Assembly (NCBI RefSeq): GCF_016658545.1
Contig: NZ_JACVZC010000007.1
Coordinates: 1-64,000 of the forward strand
DNA from: Pseudomonas sp. S37
GTDB lineage: Bacteria > Pseudomonadota > Gammaproteobacteria > Pseudomonadales > Pseudomonadaceae
Length of the DNA stretch: 64,000 nt
Reading direction: 5' to 3'
The position numbers were made by a program, and so were the translations under genes. Positions 20,677 through 31,485 of the stretch are shown one piece after another; position 1 is the stretch's first letter, and the number at the start of each line of letters is the position of its first letter. Below the pieces are notes generated by a model. That model was not told where the DNA came from, made no database searches, and saw nothing but the letters and a program-made list of their open reading frames with translations.

Positions 20677-20736
20677 CACGCCTCCTTTTAGCGGGCGTAG
20701 TGCGTCCGTTGGGAACAGCCTGGAGTCTGAAATCCA

Positions 20737-21048
20737 ATGCAAAATCAGCAAATCCGTATCAGGTTGAAGGCTTTCGACCATCGCCTGATCGACCAATCCA
20801 CCCAGGAAATCGTGGAAACCGCGAAACGTACTGGTGCACAAGTGCGTGGTCCAATTCCACTGCCTACCCGCAAAGAGCGTTTCACCGTTCTGGTCTCCCC
20901 GCACGTCAACAAAGACGCGCGTGACCAGTACGAGATTCGCACTCATAAGCGTGTCCTGGACATCGTCCAGCCAACGGATAAAACCGTTGATGCGCTGATG
21001 AAGCTTGATCTGGCGGCAGGTGTGGAAGTACAGATCAGCCTCGGCTAA
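20737..21048 (+). CDS. rpsJ: 30S ribosomal protein S10
   Basis: S10 is a 30S head protein that also acts as NusE in antitermination, pairing with NusG and NusB. The 103-residue protein starts [15 protein letters not shown], the family N-terminus. It is the first gene of the S10 operon. Confidence 0.98.
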
Positions 21049-21128
21049 GACTTCGGTCTAGTCGTGTAACGCTCTGAAATGGGCGGCCATAGCGGGTGAA
21101 AGCCCCGTACACTCATGAGGTTTACAAC

Positions 21129-21764
21129 ATGACTATTGGTGTAATCGGTCGCAAGTGCGGTATGACCCGCATTTTCACCGAAGAAGGTGTCTCCATTCCG
21201 GTCACGGTCATTGAGATCGAGCCGAATCGCGTCACCCAGTTCAAAACTGAAGAAACCGATGGCTACCGTGCAGTGCAAGTCACTGTCGGCGAGCGTCGTG
21301 CTTCGCGTGTGACTGCCGCTCAGGCAGGCCACTTCGCCAAGGCTAACGTTGCCGCTGGTCGCGGTGTTTGGGAGTTCCGTCTTGAAGAAGGCGATTTCCA
21401 GGCTGGCGATCTGATCAAAGCTGAACTCTTCACTGCAGGCCAGCTGGTTGACGTTACTGGTCAGTCCAAAGGTAAAGGCTTCGCCGGTACCATCAAGCGC
21501 TGGAACTTCCGTGGTCAGGACAACACCCACGGTAACTCCGTGTCGCACCGTGTTCCTGGTTCCATCGGCCAGTGCCAGACTCCTGGTCGTGTGTTCAAGG
21601 GCAAGAAAATGTCCGGTCACATGGGCGCCGAGCGCGTGACTGTTCAGTCCCTGGAAGTAGTTCGCGTAGACGCTGAACGCAACCTGCTGCTGATCAAGGG
21701 TGCCGTACCTGGCGCTACTGGCGGCGACGTGGTTGTACGTCCAGCTGTCAAGGCTCGCGGTTAA
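21129..21764 (+). CDS. rplC: 50S ribosomal protein L3
   Basis: L3 is an early assembly protein whose loop reaches toward the peptidyl-transferase centre. The 211-residue protein starts at ATG 21129, giving [16 protein letters not shown], after GAGG. The frame is open 33 bases further upstream but without a good ribosome site. The tip region around [18 protein letters not shown] is intact. Confidence 0.97.
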
Positions 21765-21776
21765 GGGGAAACTGAC

Positions 21777-22379
21777 ATGCAACTTAATGTAAATGACGCT
21801 CAGGCGATCGAAGTTTCCGAACTGACTTTCGGTGGCGAATTCAACGAGACGCTGGTTCACCAAGCAGTCGTGGCCTACATGGCCGGCGGCCGTCAGGGTA
21901 CCAAGCAGCAGAAGACCCGTTCCGACGTGGCTGGTGGCGGTAAGCGCCCATGGCGTCAGAAGGGTACTGGCCGTGCTCGTGCTGGTACCACTCGTGGTCC
22001 GATCTGGCGTGGCGGTGGTGTAACCTTCGCAGCTCGCCCTCAAGATCACTCGCAGAAGCTCAACAAGAAGATGTACCGCGCAGCACTGCGCTCCATCCTC
22101 GCTGAGCTGGTGCGTAGCGACCGTCTGGTCGTGGTTCAGGACTTCGCTGTTGAAGCACCGAAAACCAAAGATCTGCTGAACAAGCTGAACGGCATGGGTC
22201 TGAGCGATGTATTGATCGTTTCCGACGCTGTTGATCAGAACCTGTACCTGGCTGCTCGTAACCTGCCGCACGTCGACGTACGTGACGTACAGGGTTCCGA
22301 CCCGGTCAGTCTGATCGCATACGAGAAAGTGTTGATCACTGTCTCGGCCGTGAAGAAATTCGAGGAGCTGCTGGGATGA
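21777..22379 (+). CDS. rplD: 50S ribosomal protein L4
   Basis: L4 lines the peptide exit tunnel and in E. coli also represses the S10 operon. The 200-residue protein includes the extended-loop region around [16 protein letters not shown]. It overlaps the rplW start by 4 bases (ATGA). Confidence 0.97.
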
Positions 22380-22675
22380 ACCAGGAACGCGTATTCAAAG
22401 TCCTCCTTGGCCCGCACGTTTCCGAGAAGGCTACCGTTCTGGCTGAGAAAAAAGGCCAGTTCGTATTCAAGGTTGCTACCGATGCAACCAAGCTGGAAAT
22501 CAAGAAAGCTGTCGAAGGCCTGTTCAACGTAAAAGTTGAAAACGTGTCGACTGTTAACGTTCTGGGTAAAACCAAGCGTACCGCACGTGGTCTGGGCAAG
22601 CGTAATGACTGGAAGAAGGCGATCGTCTCCCTTCAGCCAGGCCAAGATCTCGATTTCAGCAGCAGTGCTGAGTAA
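22376..22675 (+). CDS. rplW: 50S ribosomal protein L23
   Basis: L23 sits at the tunnel exit and docks trigger factor and SRP. The 99-residue protein has the family segment GPHVSEKAT near its start. The start overlaps the rplD stop by 4 bases. Confidence 0.97.
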
Positions 22676-22689
22676 GGAAGGGGTGCATC

Positions 22690-23514
22690 ATGGCAATCGT
22701 TAAATGCAAACCGACTTCCCCTGGCCGCCGTTTCGTGGTCAAGGTGGTCAACAAGGAGCTGCACAAAGGCGCTCCTCACGCACCGCTGCTCGAGAAGAAA
22801 TCGAAGTCTGGTGGTCGTAACAACAATGGCCGCATTACCACTCGTCACGTTGGTGGTGGTCATAAGCAGCATTACCGTCTGGTCGACTTCCGTCGCAACG
22901 ACAAAGATGGCATTCCAGCCACTGTCGAGCGTATCGAATACGATCCAAACCGTACTGCTCACATCGCCCTGCTGTGCTACGCAGACGGTGAGCGTCGCTA
23001 CATCATCGCCCCTAAAGGCGTGAGCGCTGGCGACCAGCTGATCGCGGGTGCCCTGGCCCCAATCAAGGCCGGTAACTCCCTGCAGCTGCGCAACATCCCA
23101 GTAGGTAGCACCATTCACGGCGTCGAACTGAAGCCGGGTAAAGGTGCTCAGATCGCTCGTTCCGCTGGTGCTTCGGCTCAGCTGATCGCTCGTGACGGCG
23201 TATACGTGACTCTGCGTCTGCGTTCCGGTGAAATGCGTAAAGTACTGGCTGAGTGCCGTGCGACCCTGGGCGAAGTCTCGAACTCCGAGCACAGCCTGCG
23301 TTCGCTGGGTAAAGCAGGTGCCAAACGCTGGCGCGGCGTTCGCCCAACCGTTCGTGGCGTTGCCATGAACCCGGTTGACCACCCACATGGTGGTGGTGAA
23401 GGTCGTACCTCCGGTGGTCGTCATCCGGTATCGCCATGGGGCTTCCCAACCAAGGGTGCTAAAACCCGTGGTAATAAGCGTACCGACAACATGATCGTCC
23501 GTCGTCGCAAGTAA
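22690..23514 (+). CDS. rplB: 50S ribosomal protein L2
   Basis: L2 is needed for subunit joining and peptidyl transfer. The 274-residue protein carries the signature [17 protein letters not shown], including the conserved histidine, near residues 220-236. Confidence 0.98.
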   Translation: MAIVKCKPTSPGRRFVVKVVNKELHKGAPHAPLLEKKSKSGGRNNNGRITTRHVGGGHKQHYRLVDFRRNDKDGIPATVERIEYDPNRTAHIALLCYADGERRYIIAPKGVSAGDQLIAGALAPIKAGNSLQLRNIPVGSTIHGVELKPGKGAQIARSAGASAQLIARDGVYVTLRLRSGEMRKVLAECRATLGEVSNSEHSLRSLGKAGAKRWRGVRPTVRGVAMNPVDHPHGGGEGRTSGGRHPVSPWGFPTKGAKTRGNKRTDNMIVRRRK

Positions 23515-23530
23515 CTAGAGGGATACGACA

Positions 23531-23806
23531 GTGCCACGTTCTCTGAAAAAAGGTCCTTTTATCGATCTTCACCTGTTGAAGAAGGTCGAAGTGGCGGTGG
23601 AGAAGAACGATCGCAAGCCAGTTAAAACCTGGTCGCGTCGCTCGATGATCCTGCCACAAATGGTCGGTCTGACCATCGCGGTTCACAACGGTCGCCAGCA
23701 TGTTCCAGTTCTCGTGAACGAAGACATGGTCGGCCACAAACTGGGCGAGTTCGCCGGTACCCGCACCTATCGCGGGCACGTGGCTGACAAGAAAGCCAAG
23801 CGTTAA
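23531..23806 (+). CDS. rpsS: 30S ribosomal protein S19
   Basis: S19 forms a 30S head complex with S13 near the A-site tRNA. The 91-residue protein begins at GTG 23531 and has the segments PRSLKKGPF and KLGEFAPTR-like [14 protein letters not shown]. Confidence 0.97.
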
Positions 23807-23817
23807 GGGGTAAGGAA

Positions 23818-24150
23818 ATGGAAGTAGCCGCTAAGTTGTCGGGCGCTCGCATCTCCGCCCAGAAAGCCCGCTTGGTCGCCGACCAGATCCGCGGGAAGAA
23901 GGTGGGCGAAGCGCTCAACCTGTTGGCCTTCAGCAGCAAGAAAGCCGCTGAAATCATGAAGAAAGTCCTCGAGTCGGCCGTAGCCAACGCCGAACACAAC
24001 GAAGGCGCAGACGTTGATGACCTGAAGGTCTCCACCGTCTTCGTCAACGAAGGGCGTTCGCTGAAGCGCATCATGCCACGTGCCAAAGGCCGTGCTGATC
24101 GCATCGTCAAGCGGTCTTGCCATATCACTGTCAAGGTTGCGGACAAGTAA
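23818..24150 (+). CDS. rplV: 50S ribosomal protein L22
   Basis: L22 forms part of the exit-tunnel constriction with L4, a site of macrolide resistance. The 110-residue protein starts at ATG 23818. The C-terminal loop region [11 protein letters not shown] is intact. Confidence 0.97.
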
Positions 24151-24163
24151 CGGAGTCGATCAG

Positions 24164-24850
24164 ATGGGTCAGAAAGTACATCCCACTGGCATTCGCCTGG
24201 GAATCGTCAAGGAGCACACCTCCGTCTGGTACGCAGACGGTGCTACTTACGCAGATTACCTGTTGAAGGATCTGAAAACGCGTGAGTACCTCCAAGACAA
24301 ACTAAAAAGCGCGTCCGTAAGCCGTATCGATATTCATCGTCCGGCTCAAACTGCACGCATCACCATCCACACCGCTCGTCCAGGTATCGTTATCGGGAAG
24401 AAAGGTGAAGATGTCGAGAAGCTGCGTCAGGACCTGACCAAGCAGATGGGTGTGCCTGTGCACATCAACATCGAAGAGATCCGCAAGCCGGAACTCGACG
24501 CTATGCTGGTTGCGCAGAGCGTAGCTCAGCAGCTGGAACGCCGCGTAATGTTCCGTCGCGCCATGAAGCGCGCCGTACAGAACGCCATGCGTATTGGTGC
24601 CAAGGGCATCAAGATCCAGGTGAGCGGTCGTCTCGGCGGTGCTGAGATTGCTCGTACCGAGTGGTATCGCGAAGGTCGTGTGCCTCTGCACACCCTGCGT
24701 GCCGATATCGACTACAACACCTACGAAGCTCACACCACTTACGGTGTGATCGGTGTGAAGGTTTGGATCTTCAAAGGCGAAGTTATTGGTGGTCGCCAAG
24801 AAGAACTGAAACCACAAGCACCAGCGCCTCGTAAAAAAGCTGCTAAGTAA
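24164..24850 (+). CDS. rpsC: 30S ribosomal protein S3
   Basis: S3 lines the mRNA entry channel and contributes to helicase activity. The 228-residue protein starts at ATG 24164 ([14 protein letters not shown]) after GGAG. A KH domain with [10 protein letters not shown] lies at about residues 70-80. The upstream open frame overlaps rplV and is not used. Confidence 0.97.
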   Translation: MGQKVHPTGIRLGIVKEHTSVWYADGATYADYLLKDLKTREYLQDKLKSASVSRIDIHRPAQTARITIHTARPGIVIGKKGEDVEKLRQDLTKQMGVPVHINIEEIRKPELDAMLVAQSVAQQLERRVMFRRAMKRAVQNAMRIGAKGIKIQVSGRLGGAEIARTEWYREGRVPLHTLRADIDYNTYEAHTTYGVIGVKVWIFKGEVIGGRQEELKPQAPAPRKKAAK

Positions 24851-24862
24851 GGGGTACGCCAA

Positions 24863-25276
24863 ATGTTGCAACCAAAGCGTACAAAATTCCGCAAGCAGAT
24901 GACCGGTCACAACCGTGGTCTGGCACTGCGCGGTAGCAAAGTCAGCTTCGGCGAATTCGCCCTGAAAGCTGTTGCTCGCGGTCGCCTCACCGCTCGCCAG
25001 ATCGAGTCCGCACGTCGTGCGCTGACCCGTCACGTTAAGCGTGGCGGTAAGATCTGGATCCGTGTGTTCCCGGACAAGCCGATCTCCAAGAAGCCTCTCG
25101 AGGTTCGTATGGGTAAAGGTAAGGGCTCCGTGGAATACTGGGTTGCCCAGATCCAGCCAGGCAAAGTCCTGTACGAGATCGAGGGTGTTTCTGAAGAGCT
25201 GGCGCGCGAAGCTTTCGCCCTGGCTGCTGCAAAGCTGCCTCTCGCCACCTCCTTTGTTAAGCGGACGGTGATGTGA
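24863..25276 (+). CDS. rplP: 50S ribosomal protein L16
   Basis: L16 organises the A-site region of the 50S subunit. The 137-residue protein begins [19 protein letters not shown]. The stop overlaps the rpmC ATG by one base. Confidence 0.97.
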
Positions 25277-25467
25277 TGAAAGCGAATGAACTTCGTGAAA
25301 AATCGGCACAGCAGCTGAACGAGCAACTGCTCGGCTTGCTGCGCGACCAGTTCAATCTGCGTATGCAGAAAGCAACTGGCCAGTTGGGGCAGTCGCACCT
25401 GCTCTCGCAAGTTAAGCGTGACATCGCTCGCGTGAAAACTGTGCTCAACCAGCAGGCAGGTAAGTGA
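25276..25467 (+). CDS. rpmC: 50S ribosomal protein L29
   Basis: L29 lies next to L23 at the tunnel exit. The 63-residue, two-helix protein starts at ATG 25276, sharing a base with the rplP TGA. A GTG one codon upstream is not needed. Confidence 0.96.
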
Positions 25468-25469
25468 TC

Positions 25470-25736
25470 ATGGCTGAAGCTGAAAAAACCGTCCGTACGC
25501 TGACTGGCCGTGTCGTCAGCGACAAAATGGACAAGACCATCACCGTTCTGATCGAGCGTCGCGTAAAGCACCCGATCTACGGTAAATACGTTAAGCGTTC
25601 GACTAAGCTGCACGCGCACGACGAAACCAACCAGTGCAAGATCGGCGACAAAGTTTCGATTACCGAAACCCGTCCGCTGGCCAAGACCAAGTCCTGGGCA
25701 CTGGTTGAAGTCCTCGAACGCGCTGTTGAAGTCTAA
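25470..25736 (+). CDS. rpsQ: 30S ribosomal protein S17
   Basis: S17 is a primary 16S rRNA-binding OB-fold protein. The 88-residue protein starts at ATG 25470, 2 bases after the rpmC stop, and contains the signature [18 protein letters not shown]. It is the last gene of the S10 operon. Confidence 0.96.
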   Translation: MAEAEKTVRTLTGRVVSDKMDKTITVLIERRVKHPIYGKYVKRSTKLHAHDETNQCKIGDKVSITETRPLAKTKSWALVEVLERAVEV

Positions 25737-25759
25737 GGGCTAGGGGTCGGAGAAATTTT

Positions 25760-26128
25760 ATGATTCAGACTCAATCCATGCTCGATGTGGCCGATAACAG
25801 CGGCGCGCGTCGCGTCATGTGCATCAAGGTACTCGGCGGTTCGCACCGCCGTTACGCCGGCATCGGTGACATCATCAAAGTAACCGTCAAAGAAGCAATT
25901 CCGCGCGGTAAGGTCAAAAAAGGCCAGGTGATGACTGCTGTTGTCGTCCGTACCCGTCACGGTGTACGTCGCGCTGACGGTTCCATCATTCGTTTCGACG
26001 GCAACGCTGCTGTTCTGCTGAACAACAAGCAAGAGCCGATCGGCACTCGCATCTTCGGGCCAGTGACCCGTGAACTTCGTACTGAGAAGTTCATGAAGAT
26101 CGTCTCGCTCGCCCCTGAAGTGCTGTAA
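25760..26128 (+). CDS. rplN: 50S ribosomal protein L14
   Basis: L14 contacts 16S rRNA at an intersubunit bridge and is the target of the RsfS silencing factor. The 122-residue protein starts [17 protein letters not shown]. It opens the spc gene group; no separate promoter or terminator is evident in the 23-base gap after rpsQ. Confidence 0.97.
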
Positions 26129-26139
26129 GGAGATCCGAC

Positions 26140-26454
26140 ATGCAAAAGATTCGTCGTGACGACGAGATCATCGTGATCGCCGGCAAAGACAAAGGTAAGC
26201 GCGGTAAGGTGCTGAAGGTTCTGGCTGATGACCGTCTGGTTATCGGTGGCGTGAACCTGGTCAAGCGTCATACCAAGCCTAACCCGATGGCGGGCGTTCA
26301 GGGCGGTATCGTCGAGAAAGAAGCGCCTCTGCACGCTTCCAACGTTGCCATCTTCAACGGCGAAACCAACAAGGCTGACCGCGTTGGTTTCAAAGTAGAA
26401 GACGGTAAAAAAATTCGTGTCTTCAAGTCGACCCAAAAAGCGGTTGATGCTTGA
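26140..26454 (+). CDS. rplX: 50S ribosomal protein L24
   Basis: L24 starts 50S assembly. The 104-residue protein has a KOW motif in the N-terminal third ([17 protein letters not shown]). Confidence 0.97.
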
Positions 26455-26474
26455 ACACTGCTAGGTAGAAGACC

Positions 26475-27014
26475 ATGGCACGACTGAAAGAGATTTACCG
26501 GAACGAAATCGCTCCTAAGCTTAAGGAAGAACTTAAGCTGTCGAACGTGATGGAAGTTCCGCGCGTTACCAAGATCACCCTGAACATGGGTCTGGGCGAA
26601 GCGATCGGCGACAAGAAAGTCATCGAGCACGCTGTTGCCGACCTGGAAAAGATCACCGGTCAAAAGCCGGTCGTGACTTTCGCTCGCAAATCCATCGCTG
26701 GCTTCAAAGTCCGCGAAGGCTGGCCGATCGGCGTCAAGGTGACCCTGCGTAGCGACAAGATGTACGAATTCCTGGACCGCCTGCTGGCGATCTCCCTGCC
26801 TCGGGTACGCGACTTCCGCGGCCTGAATGCCAAGTCCTTCGATGGCCGTGGCAACTACAGCATGGGCGTGAAAGAGCAGATCATCTTCCCGGAAATCGAT
26901 TACGACAAGATCGATGCTCTGCGCGGTTTGGACATCACCCTGACCACCACTGCTCGTTCGGACGACGAAGGCCGCGCTCTGCTGCGTGCTTTCAAGTTCC
27001 CGTTCCGCAACTGA
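26475..27014 (+). CDS. rplE: 50S ribosomal protein L5
   Basis: L5 binds 5S rRNA in the central protuberance and contacts P-site tRNA. The 179-residue protein begins [16 protein letters not shown] and has the conserved LNMGLGEA segment. Confidence 0.97.
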   Translation: MARLKEIYRNEIAPKLKEELKLSNVMEVPRVTKITLNMGLGEAIGDKKVIEHAVADLEKITGQKPVVTFARKSIAGFKVREGWPIGVKVTLRSDKMYEFLDRLLAISLPRVRDFRGLNAKSFDGRGNYSMGVKEQIIFPEIDYDKIDALRGLDITLTTTARSDDEGRALLRAFKFPFRN

Positions 27015-27027
27015 TTGGAGTAGGAAA

Positions 27028-27333
27028 ATGGCCAAGAAGAGCATGAAAAACCGCGAGCTGAAGCGTCAGCTCACGGTAGCCAAGTTCGCTAAGAAGCGTG
27101 CTGAGCTGAAAGCGACCATCGTCAACGTGAACGCCTCTCCAGAAGAGCGTTTCGCTGCCGTTGTCGCTCTGCAGAAACAGCCACGTGATGCCAGCGCTGC
27201 GCGCCTGCGCAACCGTTGCCGCCTGACCGGTCGTCCTCACGGTGTATACCGTAAGTTCGGCCTGGGCCGTAACATGCTGCGTCAAGCTGCAATGCGCGGT
27301 GACGTACCAGGTCTGGTCAAGGCCTCCTGGTAA
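27028..27333 (+). CDS. rpsN: 30S ribosomal protein S14 (zinc-free form)
   Basis: S14 is a late-binding 30S head protein. The 101-residue protein is the long form without the CXXC zinc pairs. The start ATG at 27028 follows GGAG. A terminator-like hairpin lies 64 bases downstream, unlike E. coli where rpsH follows directly. Confidence 0.96.
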   Translation: MAKKSMKNRELKRQLTVAKFAKKRAELKATIVNVNASPEERFAAVVALQKQPRDASAARLRNRCRLTGRPHGVYRKFGLGRNMLRQAAMRGDVPGLVKASW

Positions 27334-27396
27334 TCGCTGCAGGCAGGAACCCGACGGAAGGGGAGCAATCTTCCGACCGTCGGTGACCTCGCCAAC

Positions 27397-27423
27397 AAAC
27401 AAGCCCCTATATGGGGCTTGTTT
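27397..27423 (+). terminator. 11-bp hairpin between rpsN and rpsH
   Basis: The perfect arms aaacaagcccc (27397-27407) and ggggcttgttt (27413-27423) enclose the loop tatat. The 3' arm ends in TTGTTT, which also forms the -35 box of the next promoter. Confidence 0.7.
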
Positions 27424-27446
27424 CGTTTCTGCCTTGTGTCTAGAAT
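27418..27446 (+). promoter_or_regulatory. Internal promoter before rpsH
   Basis: The -35 TTGTTT (27418-27423), a 17-bp spacer and -10 TAGAAT (27441-27446) predict a start near 27453. The new transcript would begin with a hairpin: cacctgagc (27455-27463) pairs with gctcaggtg (27484-27492). Confidence 0.6.
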
Positions 27447-27542
27447 GACCGGCTCACCTGAGCCTGGGTTTCGTGCCCAATCCGCTCAGGTGGTTGTCAT
27501 AGCCGCAAGGCTAATAATTCTTGTATCAGGAGCATCTAGCCC

Positions 27543-27935
27543 ATGAGTATGCAGGACCCGTTAGCGGACATGCTAACTCGCATCCGTAATGCCCAGATGG
27601 CTGAAAAGTCCGTCGTAAGCATGCCTTCCTCTACCCTGAAGGTCGCGGTTGCCAAAGTTCTGAAGGACGAAGGTTACATCGCTGGCTACCAGGTAACTGG
27701 TGAGGCCAAGCCTTCCCTGTCGATCGAACTGAAGTACTTCGAAGGCCGTCCGGTCATCGAGGAACTGAAGCGCTCCAGCCGTCCAGGCCTGCGCCAGTAC
27801 AAGGCCGTCACCGATCTGCCGAAAGTACGTGGCGGTCTGGGCGTGTCTATCGTCTCCACCAACAAAGGTGTGATGACTGATCGCGCTGCGCGCGCTGCCG
27901 GTGTCGGCGGCGAAGTTCTGTGCACAGTGTTCTAA
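27543..27935 (+). CDS. rpsH: 30S ribosomal protein S8
   Basis: S8 binds helix 21 of 16S rRNA and in E. coli represses the spc operon. The 130-residue protein begins [18 protein letters not shown] and ends with the conserved GGEVLCTVF. It has its own promoter and a 209-base spacer from rpsN. Confidence 0.97.
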   Translation: MSMQDPLADMLTRIRNAQMAEKSVVSMPSSTLKVAVAKVLKDEGYIAGYQVTGEAKPSLSIELKYFEGRPVIEELKRSSRPGLRQYKAVTDLPKVRGGLGVSIVSTNKGVMTDRAARAAGVGGEVLCTVF

Positions 27936-27947
27936 GGGGGGATAGAC

Positions 27948-28481
27948 ATGTCTCGCGTCGCTAAGAACCCCGTTAAGCTGCCATCCGGCGTCGAAGTCAA
28001 ATTCGCCGGCCAACAGCTTTCGGTGAAGGGTGCCAAAGGCACTCTCGAACTGAACGTTCACTCGTCTGTTGAAGTTACCGAAGAGTCTGGTGAGCTGCGT
28101 TTCGTCGCTCGCAATGGTGACCAGCAAGCTCGTGCCATGGCCGGTACTACCCGTGCTCTGGTCAACAACATGGTCCAAGGCGTAAGCCAAGGCTTCGAGC
28201 GTAAGCTCCAGCTGGTCGGTGTTGGTTACAAGGCACAGGCTAAAGGCACCGTCCTGAACCTGGCCCTGGGCTTCTCTCACCCAGTGGACTACGAACTGCC
28301 AGCCGGTATCACCGCTGAAACACCTAGCCAGACCGACATCCTGATCAAGGGTATCGACAAGCAGCTGGTAGGTCAGGTGGCCGCTGAAATCCGCGACTTC
28401 CGTCCGCCAGAGCCTTACAAAGGTAAAGGTGTGCGTTACGCGGACGAAGTAGTCCGTCGTAAAGAAGCCAAGAAGAAGTAG
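27948..28481 (+). CDS. rplF: 50S ribosomal protein L6
   Basis: L6 lies near the factor-binding site of the 50S subunit. The 177-residue protein ends with the signature [24 protein letters not shown]. Confidence 0.97.
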   Translation: MSRVAKNPVKLPSGVEVKFAGQQLSVKGAKGTLELNVHSSVEVTEESGELRFVARNGDQQARAMAGTTRALVNNMVQGVSQGFERKLQLVGVGYKAQAKGTVLNLALGFSHPVDYELPAGITAETPSQTDILIKGIDKQLVGQVAAEIRDFRPPEPYKGKGVRYADEVVRRKEAKKK

Positions 28482-28491
28482 GGCCTAGTAA

Positions 28492-28842
28492 ATGACCGAC
28501 AAAAAAGTTATTCGACTGCGTCGCGCTCGCAAAGCACGTCTCAAGATGCACGAACTCGAAGTCGTGCGCCTGTGCGTGTTCCGCTCCTCGCAGCACATCT
28601 ACGCCCAGGTCATTTCGGCCGACGGCAGCAAGGTTCTGGCAAGCGCCTCGACCTTGGACAAAGACCTGCGTGATGGCGCCACTGGCAACATCGACGCGGC
28701 CACTAAGGTTGGCAAGCTGGTAGCTGAGCGTGCGAAAGCCGCCGGTGTATCTCAAGTTGCCTTTGACCGTTCCGGCTTCAAGTACCATGGCCGCGTCAAA
28801 GCGCTGGCTGATGCTGCTCGTGAAGGCGGGCTGGAGTTCTAA
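28492..28842 (+). CDS. rplR: 50S ribosomal protein L18
   Basis: L18 binds 5S rRNA with L5. The 116-residue protein has a basic N-terminal tail ([14 protein letters not shown]) and the conserved [21 protein letters not shown] end. Confidence 0.97.
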
Positions 28843-28845
28843 GTT

Positions 28846-29346
28846 ATGGCAAATAACGATCAAAAGCGCGACGAAGGCTACATCGAGAAGCTGGTTCAAG
28901 TTAACCGCGTTGCCAAAACCGTAAAAGGCGGCCGTATCTTCACCTTCACCGCGCTGACCGTGGTAGGTGATGGTAAGGGTCGTGTCGGCTTCGGCCGTGG
29001 CAAATCGCGCGAAGTACCAGCTGCGATCCAGAAAGCCATGGAAGCTGCTCGCCGCAACATGATTCAGGTTGACCTGAAGGGCACCACCCTGCAGTACGCC
29101 ACCAAGGCTGCCCACGGCGCCTCGAAGGTTTACATGCAGCCTGCCTCGGAAGGTACCGGTATCATCGCCGGTGGCGCAATGCGTGCTGTCCTGGAAGTTG
29201 CTGGCGTTCAGAACGTTCTGGCCAAGTGCTACGGTTCGACCAACCCAGTGAACGTGGTTTACGCCACCTTCAAGGGTCTGAAAGCCATGCAATCTCCTGA
29301 ATCCATTGCTGCCAAGCGCGGCAAGAGCGTCGAGGAGATCTTCTGA
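28846..29346 (+). CDS. rpsE: 30S ribosomal protein S5
   Basis: S5 acts in decoding fidelity and mRNA unwinding, and is the site of spectinomycin-resistance mutations. The 166-residue protein starts 3 bases after rplR. The double-stranded-RNA-binding-like N-terminal domain contains [21 protein letters not shown] with no deletion in the spectinomycin loop. Confidence 0.97.
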   Translation: MANNDQKRDEGYIEKLVQVNRVAKTVKGGRIFTFTALTVVGDGKGRVGFGRGKSREVPAAIQKAMEAARRNMIQVDLKGTTLQYATKAAHGASKVYMQPASEGTGIIAGGAMRAVLEVAGVQNVLAKCYGSTNPVNVVYATFKGLKAMQSPESIAAKRGKSVEEIF

Positions 29347-29348
29347 TC

Positions 29349-29525
29349 ATGGCAACCGTAAAAGTAACGCTGATCAAGAGCGTCTCGGGCCGTCTGCCTA
29401 ACCACAAACTGTGTGTTAAAGGCCTGGGTCTGCGTCGTATCGGTCACACTGTAGAAGTCCAGGATACTCCCGAGAACCGCGGGATGATCAACAAGGCTTA
29501 CTACATGCTGAAGGTCGAGGGTTAA
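29349..29525 (+). CDS. rpmD: 50S ribosomal protein L30
   Basis: A 58-residue protein reading [16 protein letters not shown] and containing [18 protein letters not shown], the L30 signature. The start lies 2 bases after the rpsE TGA and the stop is TAA at 29523-29525. Confidence 0.95.
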   Translation: MATVKVTLIKSVSGRLPNHKLCVKGLGLRRIGHTVEVQDTPENRGMINKAYYMLKVEG

Positions 29526-29528
29526 TCG

Positions 29529-29963
29529 ATGAAACTCAATGATCTGAGTCCAGCGCCGGGTTCCCGTCGCGAGAAGCATCGTCCAGGTCGTGGTATCGGT
29601 AGCGGTCTGGGTAAGACCGGCGGCCGTGGCCACAAAGGTCAGACTTCCCGTTCGGGTGGTTCGATCGCTCCTGGCTTCGAAGGCGGTCAACAGCCGCTGC
29701 ACCGTCGTCTGCCGAAGTTCGGCTTCGTTTCCCTGAAAGCCATGGACCGCGCAGAAGTGCGTCTGTCCGAGCTGGCCAAAGTGGAAGGCGACGTGATCTC
29801 CGTGCAGTCCCTGAAGGATGCCAACGTGATCAACCAGCACATTCAGCGTGTGAAAATCATGCTGTCTGGCGAAGTTACTCGCGCAGTCACCATCAAGGGC
29901 ATCGCAGCCACCAAGGGTGCGCGTGCGGCTATCGAAGCAGCTGGCGGCAAATTCGAGGAATAA
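29529..29963 (+). CDS. rplO: 50S ribosomal protein L15
   Basis: L15 is a late assembly protein. The 144-residue protein has the Gly/Arg-rich N-terminus ([17 protein letters not shown]). The stop TAA directly abuts the secY ATG. Confidence 0.97.
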   Translation: MKLNDLSPAPGSRREKHRPGRGIGSGLGKTGGRGHKGQTSRSGGSIAPGFEGGQQPLHRRLPKFGFVSLKAMDRAEVRLSELAKVEGDVISVQSLKDANVINQHIQRVKIMLSGEVTRAVTIKGIAATKGARAAIEAAGGKFEE

Positions 29964-31295
29964 ATGGCTAAGCAAGGTGCTCTCTCTTCGCTCGGTAAGG
30001 GCGGGATGTCGGAACTCTGGGCTCGTCTGCGCTTTCTGTTCATGGCGATCATCGTCTATCGGATAGGTGCGCATATCCCGGTTCCTGGCATCAATCCAGA
30101 CCGTCTGGCGGATCTGTTTCGGCAGAATGAGGGGACCATTCTTAGCTTGTTCAACATGTTTTCCGGTGGCGCGCTTGAGCGCATGAGCATCTTTGCACTG
30201 GGGATCATGCCGTACATTTCGGCATCGATCATCATGCAGCTGATGACGGCGGTCAGCCCGCAACTGGAGCAGTTGAAGAAGGAAGGTGAAGCTGGCCGTC
30301 GCAAGATCAGCCAGTACACCCGCTACGGCACCGTTATCCTGGCACTGGTTCAAGCCATTGGCATGTCCATTGGCCTGGCCAACCAGGGCGTGGCGTTTTC
30401 TGTAGGCCTGGGCTTCCATGTCGTCGCCGTCTCCACCTTCGTGGCTGGCGCGATGTTCATGATGTGGCTGGGCGAGCAGATCACCGAGCGCGGTGTGGGC
30501 AACGGTATCTCGATGTTGATCTTCGCAGGTATCGTTGCCGGTCTTCCGAGAGCAATCGGGCAGTCTTTCGAGTCTGCACGCACAGGCGATATCAACATTT
30601 TCGCCCTGGTCGCAATCGGTTTGCTGGCAGTAGCGATTATCGGTTTCGTGGTGTTCATTGAGCGTGGTCAGCGTCGTATCGCCGTTCACTACGCCAAGCG
30701 TCAGCAGGGCCGCAAGGTCTTTGCTGCGCAGACCAGCCACTTGCCGTTGAAGGTGAACATGGCGGGGGTTATCCCGGCTATTTTCGCCAGCAGCATTCTG
30801 CTGTTCCCGGCTTCGCTGGGTGCCTGGTTCGGTCAGTCCGAAGGTATGGGCTGGCTGCAGGACATCTCGCAGTCGATCGCTCCTGGTCAGCCGTTGAACA
30901 TTCTGCTGTTTAGTGCAGGGATCATTTTCTTCTGCTTCTTCTACACAGCATTGATGTTCAACCCGAAAGACGTAGCGGAAAACCTGAAGAAGTCCGGTGC
31001 CTTTATTCCGGGTATCCGTCCTGGTGAGCAGTCGGCGCGCTACATTGATGGCGTTCTGACCCGTTTGACCATGTTCGGTGCTCTTTACATGATGGCCGTC
31101 TGCCTTCTGCCCCAGTTCCTGGTGGTGGCAGCAAATGTGCCGTTCTACCTTGGCGGGACCTCGTTGCTGATTGTGGTAGTGGTTGTGATGGACTTCATGT
31201 CCCAAGTACAATCGCACCTCGTTTCGCACCAGTACGAATCCCTGATGAAGAAAGCCAACCTGAAAGGCTACGGTGGCAGCGGTTTGCTGCGCTGA
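29964..31295 (+). CDS. secY: Preprotein translocase subunit SecY
   Basis: SecY is the pore of the Sec translocon. The 443-residue inner-membrane protein has ten hydrophobic spans by eye. It shows the conserved cytoplasmic loop [13 protein letters not shown] and the ribosome/SecA-contact loop [16 protein letters not shown]. It starts immediately after rplO. Confidence 0.98.
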
Positions 31296-31323
31296 TACGC
31301 CCCTAAGGTTCGAGGAGTCGGTA

Positions 31324-31440
31324 ATGAAAGTTCGTGCATCGGTGAAAAAGCTGTGCCGTAACTGCAAGATCATCCGTCGCGAAGGCGTCGTACGAGTGAT
31401 CTGCAGCGCGGAACCGCGTCACAAACAGCGCCAAGGCTGA
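31324..31440 (+). CDS. rpmJ: 50S ribosomal protein L36 (zinc-binding form)
   Basis: A 38-residue protein, [15 protein letters not shown]..., with the Zn-ribbon ligands C11, C14, C27 and H33. This is the C+ type, which zinc-starved cells usually replace by a C- paralogue encoded elsewhere. It closes the spc group. Confidence 0.95.
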
Positions 31441-31457
31441 GTGTGATCTGCGCTTCA

Positions 31458-31485
31458 AACCCAGCAGCTAGTGTGCTGCTGGGTT
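31458..31485 (+). terminator. Hairpin between rpmJ and rpsM
   Basis: The 11-bp arms aacccagcagc (31458-31468) and gctgctgggtt (31475-31485) flank the loop tagtgt. The downstream arm runs into the -35 box of the alpha operon promoter. Confidence 0.65.
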
